Below are positions 32,980 through 45,363 of a stretch of 64,000 nt of DNA, piece after piece. The first letter of the stretch is position 1. Each line of letters starts with the position of its first letter. The stretch is from Haematobia irritans. Taxonomy: Eukaryota; Arthropoda; Insecta; Diptera; Muscidae. The notes under the pieces are model-generated. The model was not told the DNA's origin, ran no database searches, and saw only the letters and a list, made by a program, of their open reading frames with translations. Both the position numbers and the translations under genes were made by a program. The DNA is taken from the NCBI RefSeq assembly GCF_050003625.1, contig NC_134397.1, forward strand, positions 200,872,899 through 200,936,898, written 5' to 3'.

Positions 32980-35052
32980 ATGTTAGAAATAATTTTTAAA
33001 TTGTTTTTATTTATAATTCTTACAACTCCAATAATTCGTGGATCACCTATAGAAATTCAAAACAATCGTAGTGAAATATCAGTGAAATCATGTGCATATA
33101 TTCAAAGGCAACATCATAATCTGCATTATCGAAATGTCGTCCGAGAAGCTAAATCAGATGATATACAAAATTATTTGAATATTACAGCGGAACCATGTGA
33201 AAATTTCTACAATTTTGTATGTGGTAATTATGATGGCCTTAAAACGCCAATACAGGACAGAAGTCCTCACCATAGATTAAAAACGGAAATGGATAAAGAG
33301 ATCATAACATTGTTGTCAAATGATGATCCATCTGATATGGAAGTGGATAAGAAAATTAAATATTTTTTTCAATCCTGTTTGAATGTTAAATTCGATTTTG
33401 AAAAATATAAACAAAAATTGCGGCAAATCATTGAAGAATTTGGTCAAATGCCTGCCTTGGTGAAGGAGGAGGAGGATCAGTGGAATGAAAGTAAATTTGA
33501 TTGGATAAAACTGATTGGTGAAATATCCTTTAAATACGATATAAAATTAATAATTGGTCTTAGATTGAGATATAAATCAAATGAAAACGATAAGGCTACA
33601 ATACAATTGGTGACACCACAATTTGCTTTGGGTTCCAGAGCAATGTATTTCGATGACGCAAATCATAAAGGAAGAGAAACCTATTTGGAACATATTTCGC
33701 TAAATTTAAGAAAGTATTTGGATATTATGGCTGATAAGGCAAAACAATTGGCCCAGGATATATTTGATTTTGAGTCAGCGTTGCTAAATGCCACAGAGAA
33801 AAGCAAAGGAATTTCAACTACCATAGAGGAAATGGAAAGAAAATTTAATCATCTTTTCGATGTGAGAAAATTTTTAAATTTAACTTTGGGTTTTATACCC
33901 AATTCCAATATATATGATTTTTTGGATTATGTTCCTGAAAGATTACAGGAAGTTTTTCAAAAAACTCCCCCAAAAACCATAGCTAATTATATATTCTATA
34001 TTCTCCTAAAAGAATTCATGATTGATCCTTTGTATTTGCATGAGACATGTTTACCCAAAACTCATAAATATTTTGCGAAAAATATTAGAGTTATACATAA
34101 TCGCAAATATTTAACAGCAGACGTAAAAGATTCCATTGAAGATATATGGCAGTTAATTAAATCCAATTTCAAAAGAGATCTTATATCTGGTAAACATAGT
34201 TGGTTGGATCGGGAATCCCAGAAAGAAGCTTCGGAGAAACTTGATGATATGGCCATCGATATAAGATCCTTAAAAAATATTGACTTTACCGAGGATCTGA
34301 AAACACTAAAAGTAGATCGTGAGGACTTTATAAACAATCTCAAATCTATTCACCAATTAAATGCCTTGCAAAATAGACATCTGAAGAATCATCCCATATA
34401 TGACAATAGCTTCTATAGAATCTATTATCCTAGCTATAATCCTTTAGAGAATAAAATCCTTATACCAGCTTCGTTATTTAAACCAAATTTCCTATGGTCT
34501 GAATTTTATCCCATGGCTTTACATTTCGCTACTTTGGGAGTTTTTATAGCTCATCAATTGATTCATGGTTTCGATGAAGATGGTCATAGCTATGACAAAT
34601 TTGGAAAAATCTCCAAATGGTGGAGCAACACTACATTGACTAATTATAATAATCGCGCTAAATGTTTTTCACAACAATATCCCCTTTACAGTTATTTAGA
34701 AGAACCTTTAGTGGAATCAAGCTCACAATTGGAAAATATTGCTGATAATGGAGCCATAAGTTTGGCTTATAAAGCTTACTTACAATGGCTAGAGATGTGT
34801 TCTCTTCAGGAAACTTTGGAATCATTACCCAATCTGGCGTATTCAAATAAGCAATTATTTTTTATTGCTTATGGACAAACACGATGTAGTACTAGCTTGG
34901 ATTTTTTCGATGATTATGCTATGGCTGATAACACAGTGTCGGATGATTTTCGAATAAATGTACCTTTGATGAATTACGGAGAATTTGCACATCAATTTTT
35001 GTGCCCCGCAGGGAGTTCTATGAATCCCGAAAAGAAATGTAAAATGTTTTAA
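32980..35052 (+). CDS. Secreted neprilysin-like (M13 family) protein, predicted inactive
   Basis: A single uninterrupted 690-codon exon, the usual size for soluble M13 proteins. Residues 1-21 are a signal peptide (KLFLFIILTTPII core) and no other membrane segment is seen, so it should be secreted. The M13 N-terminal domain starts with PCENFYNFVCGNY (72-84). The zinc-peptidase region is present but altered: the HExxH motif is HQLIH (525-529; zinc ligands kept, catalytic Glu replaced by Gln526, codon CAA), followed by GFDEDG. The third zinc ligand motif ENIADNG is intact (Glu585, Asp589). The substrate-binding NAFY/NAYY motif reads RIYY, and the His that stabilises the transition state appears as Thr652, while the following Arg658 (FRI) is kept. 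It ends MNPEKKCKMF, the family's C-terminal Cys motif. Inference: folded, zinc-binding pseudoprotease, perhaps a peptide binder. Drosophila has a Nepl family with many predicted-inactive, male-biased members. Intactness over 2 kb argues for selection. Confidence 0.93.
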   Translation: MLEIIFKLFLFIILTTPIIRGSPIEIQNNRSEISVKSCAYIQRQHHNLHYRNVVREAKSDDIQNYLNITAEPCENFYNFVCGNYDGLKTPIQDRSPHHRLKTEMDKEIITLLSNDDPSDMEVDKKIKYFFQSCLNVKFDFEKYKQKLRQIIEEFGQMPALVKEEEDQWNESKFDWIKLIGEISFKYDIKLIIGLRLRYKSNENDKATIQLVTPQFALGSRAMYFDDANHKGRETYLEHISLNLRKYLDIMADKAKQLAQDIFDFESALLNATEKSKGISTTIEEMERKFNHLFDVRKFLNLTLGFIPNSNIYDFLDYVPERLQEVFQKTPPKTIANYIFYILLKEFMIDPLYLHETCLPKTHKYFAKNIRVIHNRKYLTADVKDSIEDIWQLIKSNFKRDLISGKHSWLDRESQKEASEKLDDMAIDIRSLKNIDFTEDLKTLKVDREDFINNLKSIHQLNALQNRHLKNHPIYDNSFYRIYYPSYNPLENKILIPASLFKPNFLWSEFYPMALHFATLGVFIAHQLIHGFDEDGHSYDKFGKISKWWSNTTLTNYNNRAKCFSQQYPLYSYLEEPLVESSSQLENIADNGAISLAYKAYLQWLEMCSLQETLESLPNLAYSNKQLFFIAYGQTRCSTSLDFFDDYAMADNTVSDDFRINVPLMNYGEFAHQFLCPAGSSMNPEKKCKMF

Positions 35053-35053
35053 A

Positions 35054-35079
35054 AATAAAAAAAATAATTAAAAAATAAA
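35054..35079 (+). terminator. Polyadenylation signals after the M13 gene
   Basis: AATAAA at 35054-35059 and again at 35074-35079, immediately after the TAA stop. This gives a very short 3' UTR, common in compact fly genes. Confidence 0.6.
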
Positions 35080-35109
35080 CCTATTATTCACATCAAAATA
35101 TCAAACAAC

Positions 35110-35396
35110 CTTGGATCAGATTTATGATGAACGTAGTGGGTGGTGAATTTCGGTTACTTCATCTGAATCCAGCAAAGAAAAATCCGGTTCATAATTGCGA
35201 AATTGACACCTGAAACAAAACTTCATATCCCCGAGGTGACCAACGCCTACAAGTCAAACCGTGGACACTAGGGACCCACAACCTTGCAAACTTAGTGGAA
35301 AACATCTCAGCATTCAGATAAAGATATGTTGATATCTTTATCCGTTCAAAAGTTGCAGAATTATTTCCAAACCAAAAGCGATATGGAACCACATTG
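35110..35396. mobile_element. F element, one end only
   Basis: CAACGCCTACAAGTCAAACCG, GTTGATATCTTTATCCGTTC, AAAAGTTGCAGAATTATTT and the terminal GATATGGAACCACATTGTG match the arms of the fold-back element at 60494-61295. Only one arm is present here, about 60-350 bp downstream of the gene's stop. Confidence 0.6.
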
Positions 35397-35401
35397 TGAG
35401 C

Positions 35402-38010
35402 ATGGTTGGTAAAATTCTACCAAAAATGGTAGATTTTTTACTGTTTGGTGGATTGGTAGAATTCTTAATGTTTTGGAAGATTTTACAACGAGATACTTCA
35501 TAAATCTGCCCATAGAAATGAAATTTTGACAGAATTTTCTATATAAATACAATTTTGACAGAATTTTCCATATAAATAAGATTTTTACAAGATTTTCTGT
35601 AGAAATAAAATTTAGACAAAATTTTCTATGAAAATAAAATTTTGGCAAAATTTTCTGTAGAAATAAAATGTTGACAAAATTTTATATAGAAATTAAATTT
35701 TGACAAAATTTCTATAGAAATAAAATTTTGACAAAATTTTCTATGAAAATAAAATTTTGAAAAATTTTTCTGTCAAATAACATTTTTACACAATTTTCTA
35801 TAGAAATAAAATTTTGACAAAATTTTCTATAGAATTAAAATTTTGACAAAATTTTCTATAAAAATAAAATTTTTAAAAAATTTTCAATACAAATAAAATT
35901 TTGATAAAATTTTCTATAGAAATAAAATGTTGGCAAACTTTTCCACTGAAACAAAATTTTGACAAATTTTTCTATAGAAATAAAATATTGACAAAATTTC
36001 CTATGGAAACAAAATTTTGGCAAAATATTCTATGGAAATAACATTTTGACAAAATTTTCTATAGAAATAAAATTTAGACAAAATTTTCTATAGAAATAAA
36101 ATTTTGACAAAATTTTCAATAGAAATAAAATTTTGGCAACATTTTCTATAGGAATAAGATTTAGACAAAATTTTCGATAGAATTAAAATGTTGAAAAAAT
36201 TTTCTATAGGAATAAAATTTTGACAGAATTTTCTATAGACATAAAATTTTGACATTTTCTATAGAATTAAAATGTTGACAAAATTTTCTATAGGAATAAG
36301 ATTTTGACAACATTTTCGATAGAATTAAAATGTTGACAATTTTTTCTATAAAAATAAAATGTTGATAAAATTTTCTAAGCAATAAAATCTATATAAAATA
36401 AAACAAAATTTTGACAAATTTTTCTATAGAAATAAAATTTTGACAAATTTTTCTATGGAAATAAAATTTTGACAAACTATTCTCTAAAAATAAAATTTTA
36501 ACAAAATTTTCTATAAAACTAAAATGTTGACAAAATCTTCTATAAAAACAAGTAAGGAAGTCTAAAGTCGGGCGGGGCCGACTATATTATACCCTTCATC
36601 ACTTTGTAAGTCCACATTTTCGATACCATATCAAATCCGTCCATGTGTTGGATGCTATATGAATCCATACACATATATTCTGTATATCTGAGCAGATCTG
36701 TACAGAGTTCTTCAATACTTATAGATTTTACATTTAAGTTGGCTAATGCTCTGAGGTGGAACACAATGTTAGTAAAAAAATATAGGAAACATTTAAATAT
36801 GAACCATATTTGAGGCAAATCGGTGATAACTGTATATGACAGCTATATCTAAATCTGAACCGATTTTTTCCAACACCAATAGCGATTGTCTTCTACCCGA
36901 AGAAAGACGTTATGTCAAATTTGAGGATGATCTTGAGGACTTAAACTGCGACCTGTACTTTGTACACAAAATTACATATACAGACAGACGGACGGACAGA
37001 CAGACGGGCATTGCAAAATCGACTCAGAATTTAATTCTAAGCCGATCGGTATACTAAAAGATGGGTCTATGACAATTATTTCTTGGCGTTACATACAACT
37101 GCACAAACTTATTATACCCTGTACCACAGTAGTGGTGAAGGGTATAATAAAATGTTGACAAAATTTTCTATAGAAATAAATTTTTGACAAAATTTTCTAT
37201 CGAAATAAAATTTTTACAAAATTGTCTATAGAAATAAAATTTTGAGAAAACTTTCTATAGAATTAAAATTTTGGCAAAATTTTCTATAAAAATTAAATTT
37301 TGAAAGAATTTTCAATAGAAATAAAATCTTGATAAAATTTTCTACGGAAACACCATTTTGACAAATTTTTCTATAGAAATCAAATATTTCCTATGGAAAT
37401 AAAATTTTGATAAAATTTTCGATAGAAATAAAATTTTAATAAAATTTTCTATAGAAATAACATTTTTACACAATTTTCTACAGAAATAAAATTTTGAGAA
37501 AATGTTCTATACAATTAAAATTTTGACAAAATTTTCTATAAAAAAAAAAAATTTTTAAATTTTCAATACAAATAAAATATTGATAAAATTTTCTATAGAA
37601 ATAAAATTTTGACAAAATTTTCTATAGAAATAAAATATTGACAAAATTTCCTATAGAAATAAAGTATTGACAAAATTTGCTATAGGAATAAAATGTTGAT
37701 AAAATTTTCTATAGAAATAAAATTTTGATAAAATTTTCTATAGAAATAAAATTTTGATAAAATATTCTACGGAAATAAAATTTTAACAAAATTTTCTATA
37801 GAAATCAAATTTTGACAAAACTTTCTATAGAATTAAATTTTTTACAAGATTTTCTATAGAATTAAATTTTTGACAAAATTTCCTATGAAAATAAAATTTT
37901 AACAAAATTTTCTATGGAAATAAAATTTTGACAAATTTTTCTATAGAAATAAAATTTTGACAGAATCTTCTATAGAAATAACATTTTGACATAATTATCT
38001 ATGTCTATGC
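35402..38010 (-). repeat. S element with 29-bp array, interrupted by R3
   Basis: The left end ATGGTTGGTAAAATTCTACC and module ATTGGTAGAATTCTTAATG match the S element at 5570. Two long antisense arrays (35510-36548 and 37147-38005) are degenerate, with many GACAAAATTTTCTATAGAAATAAAA-type units. The far terminus (CACGGTTGCC) is not found, so the right end is lost or decayed. No coding content. Confidence 0.75.
36549..37146 (+). repeat. R3 element inside the 29-bp array
   Basis: Starts CAAGTAAGGAAGTCTAAAGT with hairpin TCGGGCGGGGCCGA and ATTATACCCTTCATC; carries GACAGACGGACGGACAGACAGACGG near 36982; ends GTGGTGAAGGGTATAATA. The array reads straight on (CTATAAAAA then ATAAAATG), placing the insertion in an A run. 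Confidence 0.8.
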
Positions 38011-38899
38011 ATTTTAGCTTGCACTTTTTTCCGTGTGTCTAATACAGAAAATCATTCATACTCAAATATGCCATCTCTCCACAAATTAATTAACAATTCG
38101 CCTTGGTTGTGCTATTCTTTAACCCTTCAGAGCGTGCCAATCTGTATTTGTTATAAATAAATTTCTATATACAACCATGTTGGTTATCAAATTTTCAACA
38201 TGAATGATTTGTATTGTTAAACAAAAACAAAACACTCCTTTACCTAAATCCTTCTCTTTGTCATTTTTGTGGTGATTTCTATTATTATATTTATCCTTTT
38301 TTTCAATAAAATACTGTGATATATAATAAAAGATTTAAAATATATGTGTATACATACATATCATATAGTACACCCTCATATCCCCACGTCAGTGTTTAGG
38401 ACACGTTGATATTTATTTTCAAAGTCCATAGAAAAATCAAGCAACAAAAGCTATTGTGTGTAGACCACGACCACCTTCACATCATATCACAAAAAAAGTG
38501 AACAATCAGCAAATATCATATGGGAACATCACCGACCAGCAACATAATAGCAGTGCACAATGGGACTATATAAAGAAAAATATTTTCTATCTAAATTTTT
38601 CGGTGATGGTTCGGTGATGTTGGTTTCTGATAACTCATTTACAGGTGCCTGGAAAACTTGGTTTACTTGGTTATAGTATTGACAGATCGACGATTCAAGA
38701 TGGGCGACATAGCTAAGATAATATCGGATTATTAGGTAGAATTTAAGAAAAAAATTTCTAGCGTAGTATCGAATTTTATTAAAAATAAATTTAAGTCGAG
38801 TTTTGGTCATCTTCGAACCAGCAAAGCTAAAATCGGCTTTTGATGTTGGGAAAAATCGATTTTTAAAAGGAGAAGTCGGAACATAAAATTAATGAAATT
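38011..38899. other. No gene recognised
   Basis: AT-rich. A minus-strand frame of 93 codons (38529-38810) has no recognisable domain or exon signals. Confidence 0.4.
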
Positions 38900-39140
38900 T
38901 TTATCTTTAAATAATGGTGCTATCGTCCTGAAATCTGGCACAAAGTAGTTTATTGTTTGCATATATCCCTATATAGACTGATCTCCCGACTTGATTTTTG
39001 GGGTTTTAGGCACCGCATTGTTTAATGGAAGCTCTTTAGGTTCGCAAATAGGTGTTGAAATCTACAAATAACTGTAACCTCCATATCGATGAATTCACTT
39101 TTTGAGGGGAGAGGTCATTCAAATTGCTCGAAACTAAAAG
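38900..39140 (-). repeat. R2 fragment
   Basis: ATGGTGCTATCGTCCTGAAATCTGGCAC-type sequence, ATATAGACTGATCTCCCGAC and TTTTTGGGGTTTTAGGC match an R2 unit and its flank (compare 45800-45900). It is followed at once by an R1 left end. Confidence 0.6.
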
Positions 39141-39142
39141 AA

Positions 39143-40606
39143 ACAAGTATATACGGCCGTAAGTTCGGCCAGGCCGAATCTTATGTACCCTCCACCATTG
39201 ATTGCGTAGAAACTTCCACGAAAGACTGTCATCCACAGTCGAATTAATTGGGTTGTGGTATCTTAAAACTTCTTAACATCGTTTTCTAAATTGTGAGTTA
39301 GTCCATACGTGGTATGTATTAGACAATACGTAGAGAGCAAGAATTGAAATATGGGGGTCGCTTATATGGGGGCTATATACAATTATGAACTTGATATGGA
39401 CCAATTTTTGTGTGATTGGGGATCGATTTATTTGAGGGCTATATATAACTATAGACCGATATGGACCTATTTAGGCATTGTTGTTAACGGCCATATACTA
39501 GCACAATGTACCAAATTTCAACTGACTCGGATGAAATTTGCTCCTCCAAGTGGCTCCAAAACCAAATCTCGGGATCGGTGTATATGGGGGCTATATATGA
39601 TTATGGACCGATATGGACCACTTTTGGCATGGTTGTTAAATATCATATACTAACATCACGTACCAAATTTCAACCGAATCGGATGAATTTTGCTCTTCCA
39701 AGGGGCTCCGGAGGTCAAATTTGGGGATCGGTTTATATGGGGGCTATATATAATTATTGATCGATTTCGACCAATTTTTGTATCGGTGTTTGAGGCCATA
39801 TATTAACACCACGTACCAAATTTCAACCGAATCGGTTGAATTTTGCTCTTCCACGAGGCTCCGGAGGTCAAATCTGGGGATCGGTTTATATGGGGGCTAT
39901 ATATAATTATGGACCGATGCGGATCAATTTTTGCTTGTTTGTTAGAGACCATATACCAACACCATGTATCAAATTTTAGCCGGATCGGATGAAATTTGCT
40001 TCTCATAGAGGCTCGGCAATCCAAATCGGGGGATCGGTTTATATGGGGGCTATATATAATTATGGACCGATGCGGACCAATTTTTGCTTGTTTGTTAGAG
40101 ACCATATACCAACACCATGTATCAAATTTTAGCCGGATCGGATGAAATTTGCTTCACTTAGAGGCTCGGCAATCCAAATCGGGGGATCGGTTTATATGGG
40201 GGCTATATATAATTATGGACCGATGTGGACCAATTTTTGCATGGTCTCTAACACCATGTACAAAATTTCAGCCGGATCGGATGAAATTTGCTTCTCTTAG
40301 ATGATCGGCAAGCCAAATTTGGGGGTCCATTTATATGGGGGCTATACGTAAAAGTGGACCATTTGCAATACCATCCGACCTACATCAATAGCAACTACTT
40401 ATGCCAAGTTTCAAGTCTATAGCTTATTTCGTTCGGAAGTTAGCGTGATTTCAACAGCCGGACGAACGGACATGCTCAGATCGACTCAGAATTTCACCAC
40501 GACCCAGAATATATATACTTTATGGGGTCTTAGAGCAATATTTCGATGTGTTACAAGCGGAATGACAAAGTTAATATACCCCCATCCTATGGTGGAAGGT
40601 ATAAAA
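39143..40606 (+). repeat. R1 element, complete
   Basis: Left end CAAGTATATACGGCCGTAAG, hairpin TTCGGCCAGGCCGAA, CTCCACCATTGATTGCG; about seven units, with spacing of 152-154 bp between successive GGTTTATATGG boxes (39731, 39883, 40037, 40190); right end with GGACGAACGGACATGC and GGTGGAAGGTATAAAAA. It has no 29-bp array, so it represents the array-less form. Confidence 0.88.
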
Positions 40607-42283
40607 ATCGACATTTTACCTTTCCTACTCATTCGTATAAAGCGCATGTGAACCAATTTTCATGTAACTCGCAACTACAAGGGTCTATCGGACGAGGGTA
40701 TTATTGAGGGTACTTAGTATTCGTCCAGGTCGAACTTACGGCTGTGTAATTTGTTTATACTTTATTGTAAAATTCGAATTTCGAATAATGTGCAAAAATT
40801 TTATAATTCGAAACACGACGACTCCCAAATTTTTTAAAAGTGGAAAAAAACACCTTTTCAAATTTTGAAAAAAAACCAAAGGTGGAAAATTCCAAAAGGT
40901 CGACTTTCCAAAACTTTAAAAAAGTTGAAAATCGACTTTTAGATTATGATTACAATACCTATTTGAGGAAATTTCGGTTTCGTTTTGTTCCAATTTCTTT
41001 CAACGCCAGAACTTGCATGTTTCAGAGATATAAGGGTGGAAGACCCAATTGGAAAGTCTTATATATGTCGGTTAGTTACTTTCCCTCATCCGTAATGTGT
41101 TTGCGATTTGTTTTTCCATAAAACATTTTTTTTTAAATAATTTTATAGCTAACTGTCCATTCACATCCACACTGTGCATCACAAATATCAGTATCACCAC
41201 TCACCGACAAATTCAAAATTCACATAAAAGTTCATAGCCGCATATCACCGTCCAAACCACCCGTCGCCATCATCCGTGTGTGTTCTGTCCTCTATTGATG
41301 TGCAACTGGGTGTGCGTGCGGTTAGGTTGGTGTCCTTTAGCTAGATAATACTTTTTTTTGCAGTTTTTTCTGATTTTGTTGGCCTCTATTGTTTGGAGCT
41401 TAGGATCCTGTCAGTAGCACACAAAAACTCCTGTTGTGTACGATGATGATTTTTATGATTTTATTTCTATGCCATATTTGGCCATTCGTTTTTGAATGAA
41501 AACCGGTAGCATACCGGTATAAGAGTGAAATGGCTTTAAAAGCACAACCACCAATGCTAATGTCATGTTTAGGGTAGAGTTGATGTCTCTACTTTGTATT
41601 CATACAACAATCCAAAGTTTATGGATTCATTCTCCATAAACACTCGAGACACCTGTGACCTGGAAAAATGTTTTGTTGTTATCTCATAAGGGACTGTTGA
41701 TCTTTTGATGTATGCCCAATGAAGTTATTAACAGTCCAGGATGTCGGGTTAAAAAATCTGAGATCTGTCTGAAAGAATGATTAGTCGCAGAGTAAAAAAT
41801 ATATCTGGCTTCCAATGTTTTGAAAAACAGATTTTTGTCAAAGAAGCGGAGAATTGAAATCAAGATATTTTTAAAACACAATTCTCTTTTAAATTTGAGT
41901 TTTGCGTACTTAATTATAGGAAACAAATTCCAATTTATTTGGTTGTTCAGATTTATTCTTCATTTATTCTTCATGTCCTTTAAAAATGAGTTTACGACAA
42001 CTTAAATATTCAAAATCAGTCTAGACTTCAAGTAGAAATTATGCTATATTTCAAGTAAAAACGTCTTTAAAGTAAAATATTGAAAATATCTCTAATTTTT
42101 AGCGTTTTTTGTGCTTTGAAGTCAAGGTACAAAAAGTTAACAAATTAGAAGACGATTTCAATAATTTGGAGGAATTTTTCGGACTTATTAAAGTCAAGTT
42201 GATCTTAGTCAAAAATAGTTTCATTGAAAAGGTTATCGATGTTTGGACAAGGAAAACTTTACTTCACTTTACATAAATATATA
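40607..42283. other. No gene recognised; possible C-type remnant
   Basis: Near 41880-42080, ATTTGAGTTTTGCGTACTTAA and AAGTAGAAATTATGCTATAT resemble 1040-1195, suggesting an old shared repeat. No gene motif on either strand. Confidence 0.4.
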
Positions 42284-42372
42284 CAGAGAAATGATTCTTC
42301 TATGCTAAGCAAAATTCGAATTCGTACGTAAGGGCATGAAATCTTTGGCCAACAACATTTTTTGTTTCAGTG
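42284..42372. mobile_element. Short C-type element (89 bp)
   Basis: CAGAGAAATGATTCTTC... to ...TTTGTTTCAGTG, with TA on each side. In reverse complement it matches 12420 onward, starting CACTGA. Confidence 0.55.
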
Positions 42373-42540
42373 TAGACTTAAGCACTTTTCGAATTTAAAG
42401 TAACTCTTGATTTTCAATTTCAAGCAAGTCGTATGAAAATTTTGGATTCCATGCACTCAAAAAGTCTGGAAATATCGGTATATATAGATATTGCACTGAA
42501 ACATTATTTAAACGATTCTAGGTAAAATTTCCGTGGAACA

Positions 42541-42548
42541 CATGTGAT
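42541..42548. repeat. 8-bp target-site duplication, left copy
   Basis: CATGTGAT, repeated exactly at 45364-45371. Confidence 0.9.
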
Positions 42549-42889
42549 CAGGGCTGTGGAGTCGAGCCAATTTTGCTCGACTCCGACTCCAGCATTTTTC
42601 ATCAGCTCGACTCCGACTCCGACTCCGGAGTCGACTCCGGGTAATATAACTAAATCTCATTTTAATACCACTAATTTGTAGTTCTATTGTGGGGTACTGT
42701 AAGTAGATCGATATAAAGTATCATATTTATTTATGTGTGCAAAAAAAAGGTCTTAATTTCACATTAGATGCCAATTGAACTCTATATTTCAAATTTAGGG
42801 CAATGTTTAATAAATAAAATAATGATATAAATACCCATCATAATATGAGAAGATACCAACAGTATATGTATTTGTGAACCAAAATTGAC

Positions 42890-43150
42890 TAAATTTTCTA
42901 TAGAAATCAAATTTTGACCAAATATATAGAAATAAAATTTTGAATAACATTTTTGTAGAAATAAAATTTGGCAACATTTTTTATAGAAATAAAAGTTTGA
43001 AAAAATTATCAATAGAAATACAATTTAAAAAAAATTGTGTAGCGAACAAAATTTTCTATAGAAATAAAATTTTGCAAAATATTCTATAGAAACAAAATTT
43101 TGACTAAATTTTCTATAGAAATAAAATTTTGACTAAATTTTATATAGAAA
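42890..43150 (-). repeat. 29-bp minisatellite segment inside H2
   Basis: Nine or so degenerate units (GACTAAATTTTCTATAGAAA variants), continued after R3 at 44518. Confidence 0.8.
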
Positions 43151-44517
43151 CAAGTGAGGAAAGTCTAAAGTCGGGCGAGGCCGACTATCTTATACCCTGC
43201 ACCACTTTGTAGATCTAAATTTTCGATACCATATCACATCCGTCAAATGTGTTGGGGGCTATATATAAAGGTTTGTCCCAAATACATACATTTAATTATC
43301 ACTCGATCTGGACAGAATTTGATAGACTTCTAAAAAATCTGTAGACTCAAAATTTAAGTCGGCAAATGCACTAGGGTGGAACACAATGTTAGTAAAAAAT
43401 AATATGGGAAACATTTAAATCTGAAGCAATTTTAAGGAAATTTCGCAAAAGTTTATTTATGATTTATCGCTCCATATATATGTATTAGAAGTTTAGGAAA
43501 TTTAGAGTCATTTTTACAACTTTTCGACTAAGCAGTGGCGATTTTACAAGGAAAATGTTGGTATTTTGACCATTTTTGTCGAAATCAGAAAAACATATAC
43601 ATGGGAGCTATATCTAAATCTGAACCGATTTCAATCAAATTTGACACACGTGACTATATTACTAATTGTATTCCTAGTGCAAAATTTCAACCAAATTGGG
43701 CCAAAACTCTGGCTTCTGGAGCCATATAAGTCCATATCGGGCGAAAAATATATATTGAAGCTATATCTAAATCTGAACCGATTTCAATCAAATTTGGCAC
43801 ACATGACTATACTGCCAATTGTACTCCTTGTGCAAAATTTCAAGCTAATCGGCATAAAAATCTGGCTTCTGGGTCCATATAAGTGCATATCGGGCGAAAG
43901 ATATATATGGGAGCTATATCTAAATCTAAATCGATTTCAACCAAATTTGGCACGCATAGCTACAATGCTAAATCTACTCTCTGTGCAAAATTTCAACCAA
44001 ATTGGGCCAAAACTCTGGCTTTTAGGACCATATTAGTCCATATCGGGCGAAAGATATATATGGGAGCTATATCTAAATCTGAACCGATTTCAATCAAATT
44101 TTGCACACTTAAATATACGACTAAGTGTTATGTTTGTACAAAATTTCAAACAAATCGGTATAAAACTCTGGCTGCTGGGTCCATATTAGTGCATATCGGG
44201 CGAAAGATATATATGGGAGCTATATCAAAATCTGAACCGATTTCTTCCAAAATCAATAGGGTTCTATTCTGACCAAATTAGAAACATGTGCCAAATTTGA
44301 AGGCGATTGGACTTAAATTGCGACCTACACTTTGATCACAAAAATGTGTTCACAGACAGACGGACGGACGGACAGACGGACAAGGTTATATCGACTCAGG
44401 GACCCACCCTGAGCATTATTGCCAAAGACACCATGTGTCTATCTCGTCTCCTTCTGGGTGTTACAAACATATGCACTAACTTATAATACCCTGTTCCACA
44501 GTGTGGCGCAGGGTATA
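43151..44517 (+). repeat. R3 element, long copy
   Basis: CAAGTGAGGAAAGTCTAAAG, hairpin TCGGGCGAGGCCGA, ATACCCTGCACCACTTTG; then about five units of roughly 150 bp with GGGAGCTATATCTAAATCTG and TGGGTCCATATAAGTGCATA; the run GACAGACGGACGGACGGACA near 44354; right end GTGTGGCGCAGGGTATAAAAA. Interrupts the array inside H2. Confidence 0.85.
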
Positions 44518-45010
44518 AAAAATATTTCTATAGTAATACAATTCTGAATACATTTTTTATAGCAGTGAGTATCAGTGAGCATCAGCAAGAAAAAATTGAG
44601 AAAATTTGCTATAGAAATAAAAATTTTTCTTATAGAAATAAAATTTTGAAAAAATTATCAATAAAAGTACAGTTTTAGAAAAATTTTTGTGTAGTAAATA
44701 GAATTCTGCAAAATATTCTACAGAAACAAAATATTGACTAAATTTTCTATAGTAATACAATTTTGACCAAATTTTGGCAAAATTTTCTATAGAAATAAAA
44801 TTTTGCAAAATATTCTATAGAATCAAAATTTTGACTGAATTTTCTATAGAAATACAATTTTGACAAAATTTTCTATAGAAAAAAATATTTCTATAGTAAT
44901 AAAATTTTGAATAAATTTTTATAGAAATAAAATTTTGACAAAATGTGCTATAGAAATAAATTTTGACAGTATTTTCTATAAAAAACAACTTTGAAAAAAT
45001 TTTCTGTCAA
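44518..45010 (-). repeat. 29-bp minisatellite segment inside H2, continued
   Basis: Degenerate antisense units up to GAAAAAATTTTCTGTCAAT, then non-repetitive H2 sequence. Confidence 0.8.
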
Positions 45011-45363
45011 TATTCCACATACGTATATGGCCTTAAAATAAAATTAAAAAAAAAAATAATTTCGATTGTTCGAAATATTTCAAATAAATTGATATGAGCA
45101 TTAAAATGGATCGATCCAGCCCATCTGCTAGTCTAACATTCTAGGAAACATAAAAAGATAGCCGTAATTGGAAGTTGATTTTACAATCATGCTGTACATT
45201 GATCGAATGAATAAAGCTATGGAAACTAATTTGCGTAAAAACTTGCTTAGTTAAAAAAATGTGAAGTGTTTTAAAAAAATTGATTTAGCCGGAGTCGAAG
45301 TCGAGCAAAATTTTTACGACTCCGACTCCAGCAAAATCTTCAGACTCCGACTCCACAGCCCTG

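Larger units (their letters stand above)
42549..45363. mobile_element. H2 element, hAT type, carrying 29-bp arrays and R3
   Basis: The termini CAGGGCTGTGGAGTCGAG and, in reverse complement, CAGGGCTGTGGAGTCGG are followed on both sides by several CTCCGACTCC repeats. The exact 8-bp duplication CATGTGAT and the CAGGGCTGTGGAGTCGG ends are those of widespread hAT elements. Inside are two antisense 29-bp array segments (42890-43150, 44518-45010) and an R3 insertion (43151-44517). No hAT transposase frame with its C-terminal dimerisation motif can be seen, so it is non-autonomous. Confidence 0.88.

Noticed and set aside
34062..34343. Minus-strand frames within the M13 gene
   Set aside because: Shadow frames opposite a long conserved coding sequence.
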